39,579 nt of DNA from Bacillota bacterium. Its GTDB lineage: Bacteria > Bacillota > Clostridia > Caldicoprobacterales > Xylanivirgaceae. The stretch is taken from the NCBI GenBank assembly GCA_023621995.1, contig JAMOAB010000070.1:1-39579 (forward strand), read 5' to 3'. The notes beneath the pieces were generated by a model. It searched no databases, had not been told where the DNA came from, and saw nothing but the letters and a program-made list of their open reading frames with translations. Below, one piece after another: positions 1-7,899 of the stretch (positions are counted from its first letter, which is position 1; each line of letters opens with the position of its first letter). The position numbers were made by a program, and so were the translations under genes.

Positions 1-453
1 CCCCACATAGGTAGGTCCTTCGTTAAATCCATTTTCCTTCGTATAGGGGCCGATCTCCCTATTTTGAGAGAATATTGCTCCAGGTTCTACTATCTTTCCC
101 GATAGCAACTTGGCAGCATGGTGAACATTTATTTCTTCGCCAGGCAATGGATCCTTTAATACTGCACAGTAGGCGGCCATAAGTGTGGGAGTGTTGTGCT
201 TATCCTTGGCCTTTAGGAAGGTTTCATCGTCATCCCAAGGGAGTGATGACAATTGCCCTGATTTAATGGGTGGTACATATTTAATATTATCGGTTATATG
301 AGATTTTTCTTCTGCTGCTTCGGCCTTAACTTTATCTTCCATGTTATTTTTTCTATAATCTTTATGATGGTCATCTGCTATTCCAGAACTACATCCTATA
401 CATATTAGACATACGAGTGCTATTATGATGATGTATATATGTCTATTTTTCAA
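1..453 (-). CDS. VanW-domain lipoprotein, C-terminus cut off by window edge
   Basis: The reading frame starts at a TTG (complement of 451-453) with an AGAGGTGA ribosome site about eight bases upstream, and runs off the left edge after 151 codons. Residues 1-20 form a hydrophobic signal with a lipobox-like end (LICIGC), so the mature protein is probably lipid-anchored outside the membrane. A charged linker follows. Near the break the sequence reads G-K-I-V-E-P-G-A-I-F-S-Q-N, then a G-P-Y-T-x-x-N-G-F stretch, which matches the core of the VanW family (PGxxFSxNxxxGxxTxxxGY). VanW proteins are surface proteins of unknown biochemical role, often found with peptidoglycan-binding domains in Clostridia. 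Only the N-terminal part is visible, so further domains cannot be judged. Confidence 0.75.
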   Translation of the reverse strand, partial: MKNRHIYIIIIALVCLICIGCSSGIADDHHKDYRKNNMEDKVKAEAAEEKSHITDNIKYVPPIKSGQLSSLPWDDDETFLKAKDKHNTPTLMAAYCAVLKDPLPGEEINVHHAAKLLSGKIVEPGAIFSQNREIGPYTKENGFNEGPTYVG

Positions 454-493
454 AAGAAAATTCACCTCTATCTATATATAATACTGTAGCTCA

Positions 494-523
494 TATATAC
501 AAGATAGTATTTGCATTTCTCAA
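494..523 (-). promoter_or_regulatory. possible promoter of the VanW lipoprotein gene
   Basis: On the minus strand a TTGAGA (-35-like, 518-523) is followed after 18 bases by TATATA (-10-like, 494-499), about 40 bases before the TTG start. The region is AT-rich, so chance matches are likely. A promoter is expected here because a terminator separates this gene from the upstream isocitrate dehydrogenase. Confidence 0.3.
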
Positions 524-590
524 CTAATTAACCAGGTATAAATTTGTTATAACTAGGTAAGTATAAGACATGATTCTCTATATAATAGAA

Positions 591-620
591 AGAGACCATA
601 GGCTTTAGCCTATGATCTCT
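591..620 (-). terminator. terminator of the isocitrate dehydrogenase gene
   Basis: A 13-bp stem (591-603 with 608-620) with a 4-base loop lies just past the stop codon at 626. On the minus-strand RNA all 13 positions pair, one as G-U. On the plus strand that position would be a C-A mismatch, so the hairpin is better suited to minus-strand transcription. The U-tract is weak (TTCTATTATA). Confidence 0.6.
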
Positions 621-625
621 TAATT

Positions 626-1825
626 TTATTTTATATAAGAATTATATTTATCCTCTAGGTCAGAGGAAGATAGGGTTTCAAGTATATAATCGGCAAACTC
701 TGAAGAGGTGGCTCCTGTGTCCCTACCTGTCATAACTAGTTTCTTTTCAAATTGTCCACATATATCGAGGGCCATCTGAAGTTTTAATGCTTCATTATTA
801 TAGCCAATATGGTCAAGAAGCATTGCAGCAGCCCTTATCATACTGCTAGGATCAGCAAATTGGGCTCTTCCTTCGTCTACCATACGCGGTGCAGATCCAT
901 GTATGGCCTCAAACATGGCATATCTCTTACCTATATTGGCACTACCTGCTGTGCCAACTCCACCTTGGAATTCAGCAGCTTCATCAGTCAATATATCTCC
1001 ATAGAGATTGGGCAGGACTACTACCTTAAAATCGGTTCTTCGCTTAGGATCTATCAGCTTTGCGGTCATAATATCAATATACCAATCGTCCCATTCTACT
1101 CCTGGATAATCCTTAGCAACTTCCCTTGCAATATCTAAAAATTGACCATCGGTAGTCTTTATTACATTTGCCTTTGTGACTACGGTAACCTTGTTCTTTC
1201 CACTCTTTTTAGCATAGTCAAACGCTGCTTCTAAGATTCTACGAGAACCTTCATATGTAGCAACTGTAAAATCGATTGCTAGATCTTCGTTTACATGTAT
1301 GCCATCGCTGCCAAGTGCATATGCACCTTCAGTATTCTCTCGGAAGAATGTCCAATCAATGCCTTCTTCAGGTACTTTTACAGGTCGTACATTGGCAAAG
1401 AGATCCAGTTCTTTACGCATTGCCACATTTGCACTCTCTATATTGGGCCATGGATCACCTGCCCTTGGTGTGGTTGTAGGTCCTTTGAGAATAACATGGC
1501 ATTTTTTCAATTCATCTAATACATCATCAGGTATTGCTTTCATGTGCTCTACCCGATTTTCAATGGTAAGATCATCTATCATATTAAACTGTATCTTACC
1601 CCTATCTATTTCATCTTTCAATACAAACTCTAATACCCGCTTAGCTTGTTCGGTAATATATGGGCCTATGCCGTCTCCGCCTGCTACGCCAATTACTATA
1701 GTATCTAGTGACTTAAAGTCTATAAAATCCTTTGTAGATTTCATCATATCAATTCTGTCAAACTGTCTCTCTAATAGTTTACCGAAATGTTCCTTTGCCT
1801 TATTTATCTGTTCTTGCCTTGTCAT
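626..1825 (-). CDS. icd: isocitrate dehydrogenase (isocitrate/isopropylmalate dehydrogenase family)
   Basis: Oxidative decarboxylation of isocitrate to 2-oxoglutarate is the likely reaction; the protein is a 399-residue cytosolic enzyme. The substrate signature S131-x-N133-x-x-x-R137 with R147 ten residues later reproduces the spacing of Ser113, Asn115, Arg119 and Arg129 of Escherichia coli isocitrate dehydrogenase, which argues against isopropylmalate dehydrogenase. The family motif N-L-Y-G-D-I-L-T-D-E (metal-binding aspartates) and the adenine-side motif HGSAPR are present. The residue after HGSAP is Arg where the E. coli NADP enzyme has Lys344, and the next is Met instead of Tyr345, so NAD versus NADP use is not settled. 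The start ATG has a GGAGG site and a consensus promoter upstream. The gene stands alone: no citrate synthase or aconitase is adjacent. Its 2-oxoglutarate product could in principle feed glutamate synthesis or the oxidoreductase encoded at 8602-11169. Confidence 0.85.
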   Translation of the reverse strand: MTRQEQINKAKEHFGKLLERQFDRIDMMKSTKDFIDFKSLDTIVIGVAGGDGIGPYITEQAKRVLEFVLKDEIDRGKIQFNMIDDLTIENRVEHMKAIPDDVLDELKKCHVILKGPTTTPRAGDPWPNIESANVAMRKELDLFANVRPVKVPEEGIDWTFFRENTEGAYALGSDGIHVNEDLAIDFTVATYEGSRRILEAAFDYAKKSGKNKVTVVTKANVIKTTDGQFLDIAREVAKDYPGVEWDDWYIDIMTAKLIDPKRRTDFKVVVLPNLYGDILTDEAAEFQGGVGTAGSANIGKRYAMFEAIHGSAPRMVDEGRAQFADPSSMIRAAAMLLDHIGYNNEALKLQMALDICGQFEKKLVMTGRDTGATSSEFADYILETLSSSDLEDKYNSYIK

Positions 1826-1863
1826 TGTATACCTCCAGTCTCATAGCTATTTTATATAGGTCT

Positions 1864-1892
1864 ATTATATACGATTTTGATATAAGATACAA
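1864..1892 (-). promoter_or_regulatory. sigma-A-type promoter of icd
   Basis: On the minus strand TTGTAT (complement of 1887-1892) and TATAAT (complement of 1864-1869) are separated by exactly 17 bases. The -10 hexamer is a perfect consensus, about 40 bases before the ATG. Confidence 0.75.
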
Positions 1893-1909
1893 TTTTAATT
1901 AAAAATTGT
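1889..1909. promoter_or_regulatory. 21-bp palindrome over the icd -35 box (candidate operator)
   Basis: ACAATTTT (1889-1896) and AAAATTGT (1902-1909) are perfect inverted copies separated by 5 bases. The left arm overlaps the -35 hexamer of the icd promoter, the usual place for a repressor site. The composition is very AT-rich, so this is suggestive only. Confidence 0.4.
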
Positions 1910-1988
1910 GCATTTTTATACATTGTTCTGGTATCATATTGCCAATTAAAAGATATGGGATGTTCCAATAGTATGTTTATTGAAACTA

Positions 1989-1997
1989 TGGTATAAT
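1989..1997 (+). promoter_or_regulatory. extended -10 promoter for the 2036-3428 gene pair
   Basis: TGGTATAAT is a TGn-extended, perfect -10 hexamer 38 bases before the ATG at 2036. No convincing -35 lies 16-18 bases upstream; a TTGAAA at 1980-1985 is far too close. Extended -10 promoters can work without a -35. Confidence 0.5.
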
Positions 1998-2035
1998 TGG
2001 CATAAATACAATATATATGGAAAGGATGAAAATAC

Positions 2036-2794
2036 ATGAAACTACCTATTGCCTTACAACTCTATACCATAAGAGAGGAGACAGAAAAAGATTTTAGATC
2101 TGCCCTTGAGAAGGTGGCAGAAATAGGATACACTGGTGTAGAGCTTGCTGGATATGGATGTCATACACCAAAGGAGATAAGGAAGATGCTCGATGATCTT
2201 GGGCTTATAGCAGTAAGCTCTCATGTCTCTCTAGAGAATATGGAGCAAGATATTGACAAGGAGATAGAGGATGCCCTAGAATTAGGTGTGAACTGGGTTA
2301 TTGTGCCATGGATTCCCCCTGAGAAAAGGGAAGATATCTTTTCTTATATAGATACAGCAAGAACACTGCAGATAATGAGTAAGAAATGGAAGGCTAGGGG
2401 CATTCAACTTTGTTATCATAACCATGATTTCGAATTTCATGAAATAGATGGTCTCTATCCTCTAGACATAATATTTGAAAACATTGAGGGGGATGAACTC
2501 AAGTGGCAACCAGATGTGTTTTGGATTGAATATGCAGGTGTAGACGCCACAAGCTATTTGGAGAAATATTCGGGTGACGTACCCCTTGTACATATAAAGG
2601 ATATGAAAAGAGATGCCAATCCACCCTTTGCTGAAATAGGGGAGGGAACTTTGGATATGTGTGATATAATAGACGCAGCAGCTAGGGCAGGGGCTGAATG
2701 GCTCATAGTGGAACAGGATGCATGTGCACGTCCACCCCTAGAGAGTGTTGCTATAAGTTTTAAAAATTTAAGGGAGATGGGAATAGTAGATTGA
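2036..2794 (+). CDS. sugar phosphate isomerase/epimerase family protein (xylose isomerase-like TIM barrel)
   Basis: A 252-residue cytosolic protein with the AP-endonuclease-2/xylose isomerase TIM-barrel pattern. It opens with ALQLYTIRE, the usual first strand of this family, followed by a GYTGVELAGYG strand. Candidate metal ligands are the Glu of that strand, the His-rich CYHNHDFEF strand, D/H in LVHIKDM, and the Glu of LIVEQD near the C-terminus. Family members isomerise or epimerise sugars, inositol derivatives or hydroxypyruvate; nothing here fixes the substrate. It starts at ATG with a GGAAAGGA site nine bases upstream and is followed after one base by yigZ, so the two are surely co-transcribed. 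It is transcribed divergently from icd. Confidence 0.8.
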   Translation: MKLPIALQLYTIREETEKDFRSALEKVAEIGYTGVELAGYGCHTPKEIRKMLDDLGLIAVSSHVSLENMEQDIDKEIEDALELGVNWVIVPWIPPEKREDIFSYIDTARTLQIMSKKWKARGIQLCYHNHDFEFHEIDGLYPLDIIFENIEGDELKWQPDVFWIEYAGVDATSYLEKYSGDVPLVHIKDMKRDANPPFAEIGEGTLDMCDIIDAAARAGAEWLIVEQDACARPPLESVAISFKNLREMGIVD

Positions 2795-2795
2795 T

Positions 2796-3428
2796 ATGAG
2801 AGAAGGATATTTTTCGATAGGTAATAGGGCAACTGATGAGATAATAATAAACAAATCTAGGTTCATAGGAGATGTATTTCATGTTTCATCGGAGGAGGAA
2901 GCTCTAGAATATATACAGTCTGTTAGAGATACATATCCTGATGCAACCCATCATTGTTATGCATACTATATAGGTATTGGATCTATAATAAAGAGATTTA
3001 ATGACGATGGGGAGCCAGGAGGAACGGCAGGTATGCCCATACTTCAGGTGATAGAACAACGGGAGATAGTAAACGTATTAGTAGTTGTCACTAGATACTT
3101 TGGAGGAATAAAATTAGGGGCAGGTGGACTAGTTAGGGCATATTCTAAGACAGCTTCCTTGGCACTTGATAGGGCAGGAAGGGTATGGATGGAACTATGT
3201 GACAAGGGTATACTCACAGTGGAATATGAACATTTAGGTTCTGTCCAATATTTTTTAAACCAGAACAATATACCTACTTTAGATACTATATACGAAGATA
3301 AGGTGCATATCTACGTCATAAGTCCAGAACCCTGGGAAGAACTTGTACAACGGGTCAATGATATATGTAGTGGCAAGCTTATAGGGGAAAAAGTAGGAAA
3401 AGTGTATTATCCTATAGATAAAAAATAG
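2796..3428 (+). CDS. YigZ/IMPACT family protein (UPF0029)
   Basis: A 210-residue protein of the YigZ/IMPACT family. The diagnostic block N-D-D-G-E-P-G-G-T-A-G-M-P is intact, followed by the conserved VTRYFGGIKLGAGGL segment. The C-terminal third matches the small ferredoxin-like domain (DUF1949) of bacterial YigZ. The family is linked to translation regulation and ribosome-associated functions in eukaryotes (IMPACT), but its bacterial role is unsettled. The start lies one base after the stop of the upstream isomerase gene, so translation is probably coupled. A strong terminator follows about 100 bases downstream, closing a two-gene operon. Confidence 0.88.
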   Translation: MREGYFSIGNRATDEIIINKSRFIGDVFHVSSEEEALEYIQSVRDTYPDATHHCYAYYIGIGSIIKRFNDDGEPGGTAGMPILQVIEQREIVNVLVVVTRYFGGIKLGAGGLVRAYSKTASLALDRAGRVWMELCDKGILTVEYEHLGSVQYFLNQNNIPTLDTIYEDKVHIYVISPEPWEELVQRVNDICSGKLIGEKVGKVYYPIDKK

Positions 3429-3526
3429 CCATACTTTTATATTAGGTTTATTCAGAATGTTTTTTATAAATGGGAGAAGCAATAGAAGCTTTATGGGATG
3501 TTTATTATACACGTAAGTTGGAAGAT

Positions 3527-3552
3527 GGCAGGGGAAGCCCTGCTATTTTTTT
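3527..3552 (+). terminator. rho-independent terminator after yigZ
   Basis: GCAGGG (3528-3533), a GAAG tetraloop, and CCCTGC (3538-3543) are followed by a run of seven T at 3546-3552. GC-rich stem, stable tetraloop and T-run make a textbook terminator. Confidence 0.9.
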
Positions 3553-3638
3553 GTCATGTCTACCTCTATAATTTGTAATGTGGAAGTAGTAGCCTTTCCA
3601 TAACATTTGACATTTTGTATAATGTGCATAATAGGTAT

Positions 3639-3667
3639 TTGAATCACAATTACTTATATAGTATAAT
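3639..3667 (+). promoter_or_regulatory. promoter of the marR-ABC exporter operon
   Basis: TTGAAT (3639-3644) and TATAAT (3662-3667) are separated by 17 bases, about 50 bases before the MarR start. The -10 hexamer forms the inner end of the left arm of the inverted repeat at 3651-3701, so a protein bound there would block the promoter. Confidence 0.7.
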
Positions 3668-3701
3668 GATTATAATATATAACTATTATACTATATAAGT
3701 A
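3651..3701. promoter_or_regulatory. 17-bp-arm inverted repeat, candidate MarR operator
   Basis: TACTTATATAGTATAAT (3651-3667) is repeated perfectly inverted at 3685-3701 with a 17-base spacer. Each arm also contains its own small dyad (TTATA-3-TATAA), so it could be two MarR dimer sites. The left arm holds the -10 box of the promoter and the right arm ends 13 bases before the marR start codon, right before the ribosome site AGGTGG. MarR proteins bind such palindromes as dimers and usually repress their own operon. Confidence 0.7.
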
Positions 3702-3714
3702 GGTGGTGATCTAG

Positions 3715-4155
3715 ATGGAAGATATTAGGCTAGAGTGTTATGGTAAGCTTATGCACCTTAGTTGGCGAATTATAAGAAGGTCACGCAAAAATTTGTCTAG
3801 TTTGGGCTTTGCTTGGAATCAATACACTGTCTTAAAACATATATGTCCAGGTGAATCGATAACCCTCTCTGAATTAAGTTCCCGAACCTTTAGAGATAGT
3901 AGCAATATAACAGCCCTTGTGGACTTTTTAGAAGATAAGGGATTAGTAGAGCGAATACACGACAAATCAGATAGACGAGTTATACGTGTGGAACTCACTG
4001 ACAAGGGTGAAGATGTACGTAAAGATGTAATAGAAAAGCATGAAACTTTCATAGCATCCATGTTTGAGAATATAGCAGACGAAGATATGGAGGAATTTAT
4101 AAGGCTATTGGATATTATGAATAGGGATATAAACTTGCCTGATAGAGGCTGTTGA
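3715..4155 (+). CDS. MarR family transcriptional regulator
   Basis: A 146-residue winged-helix regulator. The central part has the MarR pattern: a helix-turn-helix (ITLSELSSRTFRDSSNITALVD) followed by a wing with DKSDRRVIRVELTDKG, the D-x-R-D/S-x-R signature of the family. MarR proteins act as homodimers and often release DNA on binding a small phenolic or drug-like ligand. The gene is first in an operon with two ABC exporter genes (14 bases to the next start). A long inverted repeat overlies its promoter, so autoregulation and control of the exporter are likely. The inducing ligand cannot be told from sequence. Confidence 0.88.
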   Translation: MEDIRLECYGKLMHLSWRIIRRSRKNLSSLGFAWNQYTVLKHICPGESITLSELSSRTFRDSSNITALVDFLEDKGLVERIHDKSDRRVIRVELTDKGEDVRKDVIEKHETFIASMFENIADEDMEEFIRLLDIMNRDINLPDRGC

Positions 4156-4168
4156 GGAGGTATGAGGT

Positions 4169-5959
4169 TTGGCGAAACAGAAGCGAAATGGTCAGAGTAT
4201 GCTCTTTTCTTTCTTGAAAGACAATAGATGGAAATATATAACAGGAATACTCCTCTTATTTATTATAAATATTCTACAGCTCATCGTTCCTAGGCTTACA
4301 GGAACTATTATAGATGGTATAAAGGAAGGAGCAATAGGTGAGCAGGCACTTTTAAAGTATTCGGCAATCATATTTATAATATCCATTTTAGTATTCATAT
4401 TAAACTACCTATCTAGAATACAGATAACAGGTTCTTCAAATCTATATGAATTTTTACTGCGAAATAAGATGTTCAGTCATCTTCTCGATATGTCTATGGA
4501 TTTTTATAATAAGAGGGCAATTGGAGATATAATGGCCCTATCTACAAATGACATTGGTGCCATAAGGATGGCCATGGGAAGGGGGATTATGCTCACAGCT
4601 AATACAGTATTCTTAATCACTGCCAGTATATATATAATGAGCACTAAGATAAATCCAAGGCTCACTTTAATCGCTTTCATACCCATGCCTGCCTTGGTAT
4701 ATGTGATGATGAGGTTTGGAAGATCAATACACAAGAGGTCAAAAAAAGTACAGGAATCCTTTGGCCATCTTACAAGAAAGACACAGGAGAACATATCGGG
4801 AATCCGTGTCATAAAGGCATTTGTTCAGGAAGACAATGAGATAAGGAATTTTCAGGAATTAAATGAAGAGGATTACGAGAAGAGTATGGCACTTGTACGT
4901 ATAAGGGGTATATTCTTTCCACTTATAGGCTTTATATCATCACTGTCCTATCTTGTAGTTCTTGTCTATGGGGGAAACTTAGTAGTAGATGGTGCCATAA
5001 CACTGGGAGATTTTGTTGCATTCAATAGCTATCTTGGTATGATAATACGCCCTGTACGTTTTATTGGCATGCTAATAAACTTTATGCAAAGGGGTAAGGC
5101 TTCAGTTGATCGAATAGATGAACTATTGGATGAGAAACCTACCATATATGATGATCCCTCTATACTTAAGGAAGGATTTGAGTCAGAGCGCTTTGAAGGT
5201 AAGATTGAATTTAGGGATTTGACATTTAGATATGCTGAAGGTGAAGAGCCTGTGTTAAAGGGCATAGACCTAATAATAGAACCGGGAGAGACTGTAGCAA
5301 TTGTGGGGAAGGTAGGTAGTGGCAAGACAACATTGGTAAATCTCATATTGAGATTATATAACCCGGAAAATAGGGGGGCGCTCTTCATAGACGATATTGA
5401 TATCATGGATATTCCCCTGGAGATATTGAGACAAAATATAGGCTATGTGCCACAAGACAACTTTCTGTTTTCTACAACTATAAGGGATAATATTGCCTTT
5501 TCCCCAATTCCTATAGAAGACAGGACAGTCAAAGAAGCAGCAAGTATAAGTCAGGTGTACAGCGAGATATTGGAACTTCCTGAAGGCTTTCACACCACAT
5601 TAGGTGAAAGGGGAGTAAATCTATCAGGAGGTCAAAAGCAGAGAGTATCCATTGCCAGGGCTTTAGCTAAAGATCCGTCCATACTCATATTAGACGATAG
5701 CTTATCTGCCGTAGATACTGATACAGAAGAGCGTATACTTGAAGGATTAGGCCAATTTATGAAAGGGCGTACTACAATAATAATTGCCCATAGAATATCT
5801 ACCATAAAGGATGCAGATACCATTGTGGTGTTGGATAGGGGACGTATTGTTGAACATGGTACCCATGAAGAGCTAGTTGCTATGGGGGGAACATATTCTG
5901 AGATGTATGAGAGACAACTCCTGGAAGATAAAATAGCGGTAGGCGAGTATGGAAAGTAG
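4169..5959 (+). CDS. ABC exporter subunit with degenerate catalytic site (heterodimeric multidrug type)
   Basis: A 596-residue fused membrane/ATPase half-transporter. Residues about 20-310 carry the six-helix exporter domain and about 345-580 the nucleotide-binding domain. Walker A is GKVGSGKTT (380-388), the Q-loop Gln is 429, the signature LSGGQ is 485-489 (canonical), and the switch His is 541. Walker B ends L-D-D: residue 510 is Asp where the catalytic Glu should be. That is the hallmark of the inactive-site partner in heterodimeric exporters such as TM287/288, LmrCD and BmrCD. The gene starts at TTG with GGAGG eight bases upstream; a nearby ATG is out of frame. It follows marR and precedes its partner gene by 25 bases. 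Substrate is probably a drug-like or lipid-like compound, inferred only from family and regulator. Confidence 0.9.
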   Translation: MAKQKRNGQSMLFSFLKDNRWKYITGILLLFIINILQLIVPRLTGTIIDGIKEGAIGEQALLKYSAIIFIISILVFILNYLSRIQITGSSNLYEFLLRNKMFSHLLDMSMDFYNKRAIGDIMALSTNDIGAIRMAMGRGIMLTANTVFLITASIYIMSTKINPRLTLIAFIPMPALVYVMMRFGRSIHKRSKKVQESFGHLTRKTQENISGIRVIKAFVQEDNEIRNFQELNEEDYEKSMALVRIRGIFFPLIGFISSLSYLVVLVYGGNLVVDGAITLGDFVAFNSYLGMIIRPVRFIGMLINFMQRGKASVDRIDELLDEKPTIYDDPSILKEGFESERFEGKIEFRDLTFRYAEGEEPVLKGIDLIIEPGETVAIVGKVGSGKTTLVNLILRLYNPENRGALFIDDIDIMDIPLEILRQNIGYVPQDNFLFSTTIRDNIAFSPIPIEDRTVKEAASISQVYSEILELPEGFHTTLGERGVNLSGGQKQRVSIARALAKDPSILILDDSLSAVDTDTEERILEGLGQFMKGRTTIIIAHRISTIKDADTIVVLDRGRIVEHGTHEELVAMGGTYSEMYERQLLEDKIAVGEYGK

Positions 5960-5984
5960 AGATTGAAATAAGGGGGTAATGCAT

Positions 5985-7814
5985 ATGGCAGACAATGGTC
6001 AGGATACTAAATCGGCTAGACGGCAGGGTGATAGAAAACTTATAATGAGGTTAGCTAGCTATGCCAAACCTTATTGGAAGTATTTTCTCATAGCACTTTT
6101 GTTTACAATTATATTATCAGGGTTTAACCTTGCTAGACCGTATCTCATAAAGACAGCAATAGATGATAATATCGTAGCAGCAGATAAGGGGATTATAGAG
6201 GCAAATGAGGCACGACAAGGTATAAAGATTCTAGGTATTATATTTTTAGTACTGGTAATAGGCGAATTTATGTTGGGATATGTCCAAACCTATTTACTTC
6301 AGAGCACAGGCAAAAAGATAATTATGACCCTTAGGAATGAAGCCTTTAGCTGTGTACAACGTCTTCCAGTGGCCTACTTCGATAAAAATCCTGTAGGTAG
6401 GATTGTAACTACAGTGATGAATGACACAGAGGCATTAAATGAGATGTATACAGAAATATTGGTAGGTTTTTTTGAGAATGTATTTATAATGATAGGTATA
6501 CTTGTAATAATGTTTAAAATGAACGTAAGGTTAACCATCATAAGTCTGGCTATGCTTCCCATAATAGCTTTTGTCACCATACTTTTTAGAAAGAAGTCAC
6601 GGGAGATATTTGGTGAGATACGTTCAAGGCTTGGAAGATTAAATGCATTCCTATCTGAAAATCTATCGGGAATGAAGGTCATACAGAGTTTCAATATGCA
6701 AGAAGAGAAGTATAATGAATTTGAAGAGATAAACACCAAGTACTATAGTGCAAGGCAAAGGCAGATAAAGCTTTTTGGCATATTAAGACCCCTTATGGAT
6801 GTGGTTCGTTCTTTGATTCTTTCAATACTACTGTGGTACGGAGGTTTAAATATAATAAGTGGGAAATTGGAGTTTGGTACCCTCTTTGCCTTCATAAACT
6901 ATATCAATCAATTCTTTACTCCTATAATGCATTTCACAGAAGGCTATAATATACTTCAATCGGCCATTGTATCAGGGAATAGACTATTTGCCCTCATGGA
7001 TTATGAGCCAGAACCAGAGCCAAGTGATGATGAACGGGAAGAATTAGAAGAGGTAAGGGGCGGGATTGAGTTTAAAAATGTATGGTTTGCATATGAAGAG
7101 GATAAGTGGGTGTTAAAGGATGTCTCATTTAAGATATCTCCAGGAGAATCTGTTGCCTTTGTAGGAGCTACAGGGGCTGGCAAGACCAGTATTATAAACC
7201 TAATATGCGGATTCTATGAAAACCAAAAGGGAGAGATACTCTTAGATGGAGTCAATATAAAACATATAGAGAAGGCAACTTTGAGAAAGAATATTGGCAT
7301 GGTGCTTCAAGATGTGTTCCTCTTTTCGGGAGATATAGAGACAAATATACGTCTATTTGATAAGACCATTACTACAGAAGAAATTATTAAGGCAGCTAAA
7401 TATGCCAATGCAGACTGTTTTATAGATCAGCTACCAGGAGGATATAAAAACCCTGTAACTGAGAAGGGATCTACCCTGTCCATGGGACAGCGGCAACTCT
7501 TATCCTTTGCTAGAGCACTTGTAATAGATCCTAAGATACTTGTAATGGATGAGGCAACTTCTAATATAGACACAGAGACAGAGGGGCTCATACAGGAGGC
7601 CTTGATAAAACTTATGGAGGGAAGGACGACTATAGCTATTGCACATAGGCTGTCTACCATTCAGAATGTAGACAAGATAATAGTTATACATGATGGTAAG
7701 ATAGAGGAGATGGGTAGCCATGATGAACTTCTAGGAAAAAAAGGTCTCTATTATAATCTATATATGCTCCAATATAAGAATATAGAAGAAACTCTACAGA
7801 AAAATTTAGCGTAG
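5985..7814 (+). CDS. ABC exporter subunit with active catalytic site (partner of 4169-5959)
   Basis: The second half-transporter, 609 residues from this start. The ATG at 5985 was preferred over the one at 5979 because the AGGGGG ribosome site (5971-5976) is only two bases from the earlier ATG but eight from this one. Residue numbers here count from the earlier ATG: six-helix membrane domain about 30-330, Walker A GATGAGKTS (396-404), Gln444, Walker B ILVMDE with catalytic Glu525, switch His556. Its signature motif is LSMGQ (500-504) rather than LSGGQ. The weak signature here and the missing Glu in the partner fall in the same composite site, so the dimer should have one degenerate and one working ATP site, as in known asymmetric exporters. 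Confidence 0.9.
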   Translation: MADNGQDTKSARRQGDRKLIMRLASYAKPYWKYFLIALLFTIILSGFNLARPYLIKTAIDDNIVAADKGIIEANEARQGIKILGIIFLVLVIGEFMLGYVQTYLLQSTGKKIIMTLRNEAFSCVQRLPVAYFDKNPVGRIVTTVMNDTEALNEMYTEILVGFFENVFIMIGILVIMFKMNVRLTIISLAMLPIIAFVTILFRKKSREIFGEIRSRLGRLNAFLSENLSGMKVIQSFNMQEEKYNEFEEINTKYYSARQRQIKLFGILRPLMDVVRSLILSILLWYGGLNIISGKLEFGTLFAFINYINQFFTPIMHFTEGYNILQSAIVSGNRLFALMDYEPEPEPSDDEREELEEVRGGIEFKNVWFAYEEDKWVLKDVSFKISPGESVAFVGATGAGKTSIINLICGFYENQKGEILLDGVNIKHIEKATLRKNIGMVLQDVFLFSGDIETNIRLFDKTITTEEIIKAAKYANADCFIDQLPGGYKNPVTEKGSTLSMGQRQLLSFARALVIDPKILVMDEATSNIDTETEGLIQEALIKLMEGRTTIAIAHRLSTIQNVDKIIVIHDGKIEEMGSHDELLGKKGLYYNLYMLQYKNIEETLQKNLA

Positions 7815-7858
7815 TGAAATGTTTTATAACAGTTCTTATAGATATATATGAGAAAATA

Positions 7859-7867
7859 TGCTATAAT
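7859..7867 (+). promoter_or_regulatory. extended -10 promoter before the ATPase-oxidoreductase operon
   Basis: TGCTATAAT is a TGn-extended perfect -10 hexamer 32 bases upstream of the ATG at 7900. No good -35 is visible at the right spacing. No terminator is apparent after the ABC exporter, so some read-through is possible. Confidence 0.5.
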
Positions 7868-7899
7868 CTATCAATATAGAATTTATATGGAGTGTAGCC

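Noticed and set aside
1299-1859. 186-codon open frame on the plus strand opposite isocitrate dehydrogenase
   Set aside because: It is the antisense of a well-conserved gene, has no ribosome site, and its translation is low-complexity Ser/Ile/Cys-rich text typical of a shadow frame.
3607-3623. TTGACA followed by TATAAT upstream of marR
   Set aside because: Both hexamers are near-perfect, but only five bases separate them, so they cannot form one promoter. The TTGAAT/TATAAT pair at 3639-3667 has proper 17-base spacing.
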